From Microbulbifer sp. TB1203 (GTDB lineage: Bacteria > Pseudomonadota > Gammaproteobacteria > Pseudomonadales > Cellvibrionaceae), in the NCBI RefSeq assembly GCF_030997045.1, contig NZ_CP116899.1, forward strand, positions 372,001-436,000: a stretch of 64,000 bases of DNA. Direction: 5' to 3'. Both the position numbers and the translations under genes were made by a program. The notes under the pieces are model-generated. The model saw only the letters and a list, made by a program, of their open reading frames with translations, was not told the DNA's origin and ran no database searches. Positions 59,505 to 64,000 of the stretch are shown in pieces (position 1 is the stretch's first letter; every line of letters begins with the position of its first letter).

Positions 59505-60578
59505 GTGAGCAAGAAAATCATGATCCTGCCCGGCGACGGCATAGGCCCGGAAATCGTCGAGCAGGCACTGGCGGTGCTGAGCGCCGTGGACAGTAAATTC
59601 GGACTGGACCTGGAATTCAGCGAAGGCCTGATCGGCGGTGCCGCTATCGACGAATACGGCGAGCCGCTCACCGATGCCACCCTGGAAGCGGCGCGTCAGT
59701 GCGACGCGGTGCTACTGGGTGCCGTAGGCGGACCCAAATGGGACAAAGTGGAGCCGAAAATCCGCCCGGAAAAAGGCCTGCTGAAAATCCGCAGCGGCCT
59801 GGGCCTCTACGCCAACCTGCGCCCGGCGATTCTCTATCCGCAGCTGGCCGAGGCCTCCAGCCTCAAGCCGGAGGTGGTGGCCGGGCTGGATATCCTGATC
59901 GTGCGCGAACTCACCGGCGGTATCTATTTTGGCGAGCCGCGGGGTATCCGCACCCTGGATAACGGCGAGAAGCAGGGTTTTAATACCTACGTCTACAAAG
60001 AGTCGGAAATCGAGCGCATCGCGCGCACCGCCTTCGAGGCCGCGCGCAAGAGAAACGGCAAGCTGTGCTCGGTGGACAAGTCCAACGTGCTGGAGGTCAC
60101 CGTGCTCTGGCGCGAAGTGCTGGATCGCCTGGCGCCGGAGTACCCGGATGTGGAGCTGTCTCACATGCTGGTGGACAACGCGGCCATGCAACTGGTGCGC
60201 GCGCCCAAGCAGTTCGATGTGATGGTCACCGGCAATATGTTCGGCGATATCCTCTCCGACGCCGCCGCCATGCTTACCGGCTCCATTGGCATGCTGCCGT
60301 CCGCGTCCCTGAACGAGAGCGGTTTCGGTCTCTACGAGCCCTGTCACGGGTCCGCGCCGGATATCGCCGGCCAGGGAATTGCCAATCCGCTGGCGACCAT
60401 CCTGTCCGCGGCGATGATGCTGCGCTACTCGCTGAATAGGGGTGAGGCCGCCGATGCGATCGAAGCGGCTGTCAGCAAAGTTTTGGACGAGGGGCTGCGC
60501 ACCGCGGATATCTATACCGATGGTTGCAAAAAGGTATCCACCGCGGAAATGGGCGCGGCAGTGGTGGCCGCTTTCTAA
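59505..60578 (+). CDS. leuB: 3-isopropylmalate dehydrogenase
   Basis: 357 residues from a GTG start. Oxidatively decarboxylates 3-isopropylmalate with NAD. KIMILPGDGIGPEIVEQAL, LTGGIYFGEPRG, the NMFGDILSDAAAM metal and substrate motif, and EPCHGSAPDIAGQGIANP are all present. It is part of the leuCDB cluster and is followed by asd. Confidence 0.98.
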   Translation: MSKKIMILPGDGIGPEIVEQALAVLSAVDSKFGLDLEFSEGLIGGAAIDEYGEPLTDATLEAARQCDAVLLGAVGGPKWDKVEPKIRPEKGLLKIRSGLGLYANLRPAILYPQLAEASSLKPEVVAGLDILIVRELTGGIYFGEPRGIRTLDNGEKQGFNTYVYKESEIERIARTAFEAARKRNGKLCSVDKSNVLEVTVLWREVLDRLAPEYPDVELSHMLVDNAAMQLVRAPKQFDVMVTGNMFGDILSDAAAMLTGSIGMLPSASLNESGFGLYEPCHGSAPDIAGQGIANPLATILSAAMMLRYSLNRGEAADAIEAAVSKVLDEGLRTADIYTDGCKKVSTAEMGAAVVAAF

Positions 60579-60603
60579 TTCTTAATGTCGCTTTCTCTCG
60601 TCA

Positions 60604-60621
60604 CCCCGGCGCAGGCCGGGG
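60604..60621. repeat. short dispersed hairpin
   Basis: ccccggc-gcag-gccgggg inside a cgtcaccccggc... context, a common intergenic repeat type in proteobacteria. It lies between leuB and asd. Confidence 0.5.
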
Positions 60622-60654
60622 TCCAGAAGACCACAGATTCAATAGGATACTGCA

Positions 60655-61770
60655 ATGCAAAAAGTAGGTTTTATAGGCTGGCGCGGTATGGTCGGCTCCG
60701 TACTGATGGATCGCATGCGCGCGGAAAACGATTTCGCCCATATCGCCGAGCCGGTGTTTTTCTCCACCTCCAACGCCGGTGGTAAAGCACCGGATATCGG
60801 CCTCGAGCTGCCGCCCCTGGGCGACGCTAATGATATCGACGCCCTCGCGGAGCTGGACGCCATCGTCAGCTGCCAGGGTGGCGACTATACAAAAGAGGTT
60901 TTCCCAAAGTTGCGCGAACAGGGCTGGAAGGGCTCCTGGATCGACGCCGCCTCCAGCCTGCGGATGGACGACGACGCAATTATCGTGCTGGACCCGGTCA
61001 ACCGCGATGTGATCGATCGCGGTATCGACGCCGGGGTGAAAAACTTTATCGGCGGCAACTGCACCGTCAGCCTGATGCTGATGGGGCTGGGTGGGCTGTT
61101 CAAGGCCGGCCTGGTGGAGTGGGTATCCGCGATGACCTACCAGGCCGCGAGTGGTGCCGGTGCAAAGAATATGCGCGAGCTGATCTCGCAGATGGGTGCC
61201 ATCCGCGACGGCGTGGCCGGCGAACTTGCAGATCCGGCCAGCGCCATTCTGGAACTCGACCGCAAGGTGGCGGAAAACATGCGCAGCGGGGATTTTCCCT
61301 CCGCGGAATTCGGCGCACCCCTGGCCGGCAGCCTGCTGCCCTGGATCGACACCCAGTTAGAAAACGGCCAGAGCCGCGAGGAGTGGAAAGCGCAGGTGGA
61401 GGCCAACAAGATCCTCGGCACCGATTCCACGATAGCGGTGGACGGCACCTGCGTGCGCATCGGCGCCATGCGCTGCCACAGCCAGGCGTTTACCGTCAAA
61501 CTGAAAAAAGATGTGCCCGTGTCTGAAGTGGAGCAGCTGATCGGCGCCGCGAACGACTGGGTAAAAGTGGTTCCCAACGAGCGCGAAGCCACTCTTCAGC
61601 AACTGACCCCCACCGCGGTTACCGGCAAACTGGATATCCCGGTGGGTCGCCTGCGCAAGCTGAACATGGGCCCCGAGTACCTGTCCGCCTTTACCGTGGG
61701 CGACCAGCTGCTCTGGGGCGCCGCGGAGCCGCTGCGCCGGGTGCTGCTGATTTTGCTGGGCAAGCTCTGA
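60655..61770 (+). CDS. asd: aspartate-semialdehyde dehydrogenase
   Basis: 371 residues. Second step of the aspartate pathway to lysine, methionine and threonine. The NADP-binding VGFIGWRGMVGSVLMDRM, the catalytic Cys136 in IGGNCTVSLMLMGLGG and the His region VRIGAMRCHSQAFTVKL are present; this is the gram-negative Asd type. A palindrome with weak T run follows. Next comes the Asd-like usg gene, as in Pseudomonas. Confidence 0.98.
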   Translation: MQKVGFIGWRGMVGSVLMDRMRAENDFAHIAEPVFFSTSNAGGKAPDIGLELPPLGDANDIDALAELDAIVSCQGGDYTKEVFPKLREQGWKGSWIDAASSLRMDDDAIIVLDPVNRDVIDRGIDAGVKNFIGGNCTVSLMLMGLGGLFKAGLVEWVSAMTYQAASGAGAKNMRELISQMGAIRDGVAGELADPASAILELDRKVAENMRSGDFPSAEFGAPLAGSLLPWIDTQLENGQSREEWKAQVEANKILGTDSTIAVDGTCVRIGAMRCHSQAFTVKLKKDVPVSEVEQLIGAANDWVKVVPNEREATLQQLTPTAVTGKLDIPVGRLRKLNMGPEYLSAFTVGDQLLWGAAEPLRRVLLILLGKL

Positions 61771-61794
61771 CCCGGAATTCCCTACCTGTGTCGC

Positions 61795-61830
61795 AAAAAA
61801 CCGCCCCGCATTGCCGGGGCGGCTTTCCCC
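61795..61830. terminator. hairpin between asd and usg
   Basis: ccgccccg and cggggcgg pair across 6 bases. The T run is strong only on the minus strand (six A on the left side), so it may be a weak terminator for asd. Confidence 0.5.
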
Positions 61831-61893
61831 TTCTCTCTCCGCAGGTATAATCGCCCCGCTTTTACCCCGCCAGCCCATCCGAAGTGAGTTGTT

Positions 61894-62889
61894 ATGACGG
61901 AAGCCTCCCGTGAACTGGTAGTCCTCGGCGTAGACAGCGCCGCCTTTGCCCCCCTGCTGGAAATACTCGAAGAGCGCAGGATCGTGGAGCCCGCCCAGCT
62001 TCGCCTGCTGGAAGAGGAGGAGGGTGTGGCGGATCCCCAGGTGTTTGCCAATCGCAGCATTCCGGTGCAATCCCTGGAAAAGTTCACCTTTTCCCCGGAG
62101 CAGGTGGTGGTGCTATTGAAGGGCGGCGAGGTCGGGGGGGCGGCACTCGCCGCGGCGGAGGCCGCCGGTGCCTGGATTCTGGACGGCGCGGATAACACCC
62201 GCGGCGATGAGAGTGTGACCCTGCTCCATCCGCTGCTGAATCCCCGGGATATCGACGCCGCGGAGCGCAGATTGCTGGCGCTGCCCGTGCCGGGAGCGGC
62301 GATGGTGGCGGAGGCACTGTTTCCACTGCGCGGGCAGTTGCAGGCGGTGGAGGTATTGTTGAACCAGCCGGTGTCTGCGCTGGGCAAGGCCGCGGTGGAT
62401 TCCATGGCCGCACAGACCGCGCGTTTGTTCAGCGGTCAGGAGCCGGAAGTGGACCCGGCCATTGGCCAGCGCCTGGCATTCAACCAACTGAGCGCCAGCG
62501 AACCACTGCTCTCCAGTGGTCACAGCCTCGGCGAACTGGCGTTGGTGCACGACTTGCGCCGGCTGCTCGGCGACAGCGTTGCGGTGGATGCCAGCATCAA
62601 CACCGCGTCGGTGTTTCACGGCCAGCTGGCCAACCTGCGCATTGTATTAAAGGAGGAAGTGGCGCTGGACAAGTTGCGCGCACTGTTGCGCAATGGCGCG
62701 CGTCTTCAATTGATGGAACGGCCTTCGGCGCAGGAGGCGGTTGGCGGTGAGGCGACCCTGATCGGACGCTTGCGGCAGAGCCTGCTCAGCAGGCACCAGA
62801 TTAATTTTTGTACAGCATCGGATAATCTGCGTAAAGATGTGGCAATGAACTGCGCACAGATTGTTCACTTGTTGCTAAAAAACCACTGA
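61894..62889 (+). CDS. usg: USG-1/aspartate-semialdehyde dehydrogenase-like protein
   Basis: 331 residues. It aligns in order with Asd (ELVVLGVDSAAFAPLLEIL, then AGAWILDGADNTRGD and VDASINTASVFHGQLANLRI), but the catalytic cysteine motif GNC is absent: the equivalent region reads LPVPGAAMVAEAL. Such USG-1 proteins are thought not to have Asd activity and sit between asd and fimV/truA in pseudomonads. The role is unknown. Confidence 0.9.
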   Translation: MTEASRELVVLGVDSAAFAPLLEILEERRIVEPAQLRLLEEEEGVADPQVFANRSIPVQSLEKFTFSPEQVVVLLKGGEVGGAALAAAEAAGAWILDGADNTRGDESVTLLHPLLNPRDIDAAERRLLALPVPGAAMVAEALFPLRGQLQAVEVLLNQPVSALGKAAVDSMAAQTARLFSGQEPEVDPAIGQRLAFNQLSASEPLLSSGHSLGELALVHDLRRLLGDSVAVDASINTASVFHGQLANLRIVLKEEVALDKLRALLRNGARLQLMERPSAQEAVGGEATLIGRLRQSLLSRHQINFCTASDNLRKDVAMNCAQIVHLLLKNH

Positions 62890-63084
62890 TAATTAATACT
62901 TAGCCGCCATAGTGAAGGTTTCTTCTTAACTTCGTTTAAATGGGGATGGCGAGTAATTCGCCCGGGATGGAAGTCTGTCGTTGCGACAATCGCTCCATTG
63001 AACGTTTACTGTACAGTGATGGGGTTTTCTGAAGGTGCACATTTCGGAAATGCCCGGTGATTCTAACAATAAAGGGAATCGGAT

Positions 63085-64000
63085 ATGCGTGTGCGAAAGC
63101 TGGCACTAGCGGTTGGTCTGGTCAGCGCACTGGGTGGCAACGCGGCTCTGGCGCTTGGGCTGGGTGAGATCAAGCTGAACTCGACCCTCAATCAGCCTCT
63201 CGATGCAGAAATCAAACTGCTGCAAACACGCGGTCTTGGCGACAACGAAATCAAGGTGCGCCTCGCCGGCCACGAGGATTTTGAGCGGGCGGGCGTGGAC
63301 AGGTCCTACCTGCTTAACGAACTGAAATTTGATGTGGACTATTCCGGTGGCGAGCCGGTGATCCGCATATCCAGCCGTGTTCCCATTCGCGAACCCTTTC
63401 TGAATTTCCTGGTGGAGACCCGCTGGCCCAGCGGCCGGTTGCTGCGGGAGTACACCCTGCTGATGGATCTGCCAGCCTTCTCCGGCGAAATCGCGCAACA
63501 GCCGGTGCGCGCTGCCGAGCGAGAGCGTCAGCAGGTCCGCCGCCAGGCGCCGGTGCAGAAACCCCTCGAACAGACCCGGACCGAGCCGGTGCAGGCGCAG
63601 CAAGCACCCGAACCCCGGGAGCAGCAACCGCCGGCGGAAGAGCCCGAAGCGCAGCAACCTGTGGCGGAAGAACCGCTCGAGCTGCGCCGTGAGACACAGA
63701 CCGCCCAGGTTCAGGACGACAGCGGCAGCCGCGTGTACGGCCCGGTGGCCGCCAACCAGACCCTGTGGGAAATCGCCGTCGACAATCGCGTCGGCAATGG
63801 TCTCTCCGTGCAGCAGACCATGCTGGCGATCCAGCGCCTCAATCCCGACGCATTCATTAACGACAATATCAACCTGCTGAAGCGGGGCGCGGTGCTGCGC
63901 CTGCCCAGCGCCGAGGATGTGCGCGCGCTCACTCTTACCGAAGCCATTGCCGAAGTGGCCTCGCAGAACGAATCCTGGCGCCAGCGTTCGGTCGACGAAC
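63085..64000 (+). CDS. fimV: FimV-family protein, 5' part (runs off the window)
   Basis: At least 305 residues, no stop before the window end. A signal peptide (MRVRKLALAVGLVSALGG) is followed by the FimV N-terminal domain (GEIKLNSTLNQPLDAEIKLL, FLNFLVETRWPSGRLLREYT), a Gln/Glu/Pro-rich linker (about residues 140-210) and a LysM-type region (YGPVAANQTLWEIAVDNRVG). FimV binds peptidoglycan and supports type IV pilus assembly and polar organisation. Its place after usg matches Pseudomonas gene order. The AAAGGGAATC sequence precedes the ATG. Confidence 0.95.
   Translation, partial: MRVRKLALAVGLVSALGGNAALALGLGEIKLNSTLNQPLDAEIKLLQTRGLGDNEIKVRLAGHEDFERAGVDRSYLLNELKFDVDYSGGEPVIRISSRVPIREPFLNFLVETRWPSGRLLREYTLLMDLPAFSGEIAQQPVRAAERERQQVRRQAPVQKPLEQTRTEPVQAQQAPEPREQQPPAEEPEAQQPVAEEPLELRRETQTAQVQDDSGSRVYGPVAANQTLWEIAVDNRVGNGLSVQQTMLAIQRLNPDAFINDNINLLKRGAVLRLPSAEDVRALTLTEAIAEVASQNESWRQRSVDE

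Overview
The window looks like chromosome from a GC-rich marine gammaproteobacterium of the Cellvibrionales/Pseudomonadales type. My best guess is a relative of Microbulbifer, inferred from protein style and from the order LysR-leuC-leuD-leuB-asd-usg-fimV, which is classic for Pseudomonas relatives. No rRNA, tRNA or CRISPR array was seen by eye.

Region 1 (1-17.5 kb): purL, a TfoX-like protein, then a leftward run that appears to build and use a periplasmic molybdenum hydroxylase: XdhC-like and MocA-like maturation factors, a 2Fe-2S subunit, a Tat-exported molybdopterin subunit, a sorbosone-dehydrogenase-like protein with a c-type haem motif, and an MFS transporter. A hipBA pair, an aldo/keto reductase, a Tat-exported beta-carbonic anhydrase and an orphan SLATT membrane protein follow.

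Region 2 (about 17.7-31.7 kb): an accessory stretch that reads as more AT-rich, almost all on the minus strand and rich in secreted or membrane-attached products. It holds two abnormal S26 signal peptidases (one with its membrane segment deleted and a frameshift, one with Gly in place of the general-base Lys), a membrane-tethered HTH protein with a secretin-type STN domain next to a small STN-like secreted protein, a secreted alpha/beta hydrolase with a DUF4785 protein, a CE2-like esterase, a SIMPL protein, a polysaccharide deacetylase gene cut by a complete 1104-bp IS1595-type element with 8-bp target duplication, a NYN/OST-HTH protein, and a two-gene unit whose first product resembles the Tse2 toxin fold.

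Region 3 (31.9-64 kb): housekeeping genes. These are nrdA/nrdB with a strong pair of NrdR-box-like sites, argD-argF, an MBL-rhodanese protein, grxD, bfr, bfd, a 2-Cys peroxiredoxin, a serine hydrolase, htpG, gpsA, sixA, folE, prmB, aroC, a TIGR04219-type outer-membrane protein, a LysR regulator, leuCDB, asd, usg and the 5' part of fimV, which runs off the window.

Intergenic DNA is full of palindromic repeats of several families. The most notable is a family with an identical 41-bp core inside stems whose sequences differ between the two copies but stay complementary (12.8 kb and 57.0 kb), and a four-unit 45-bp double-hairpin array between nrdA and nrdB with a compensated stem change.
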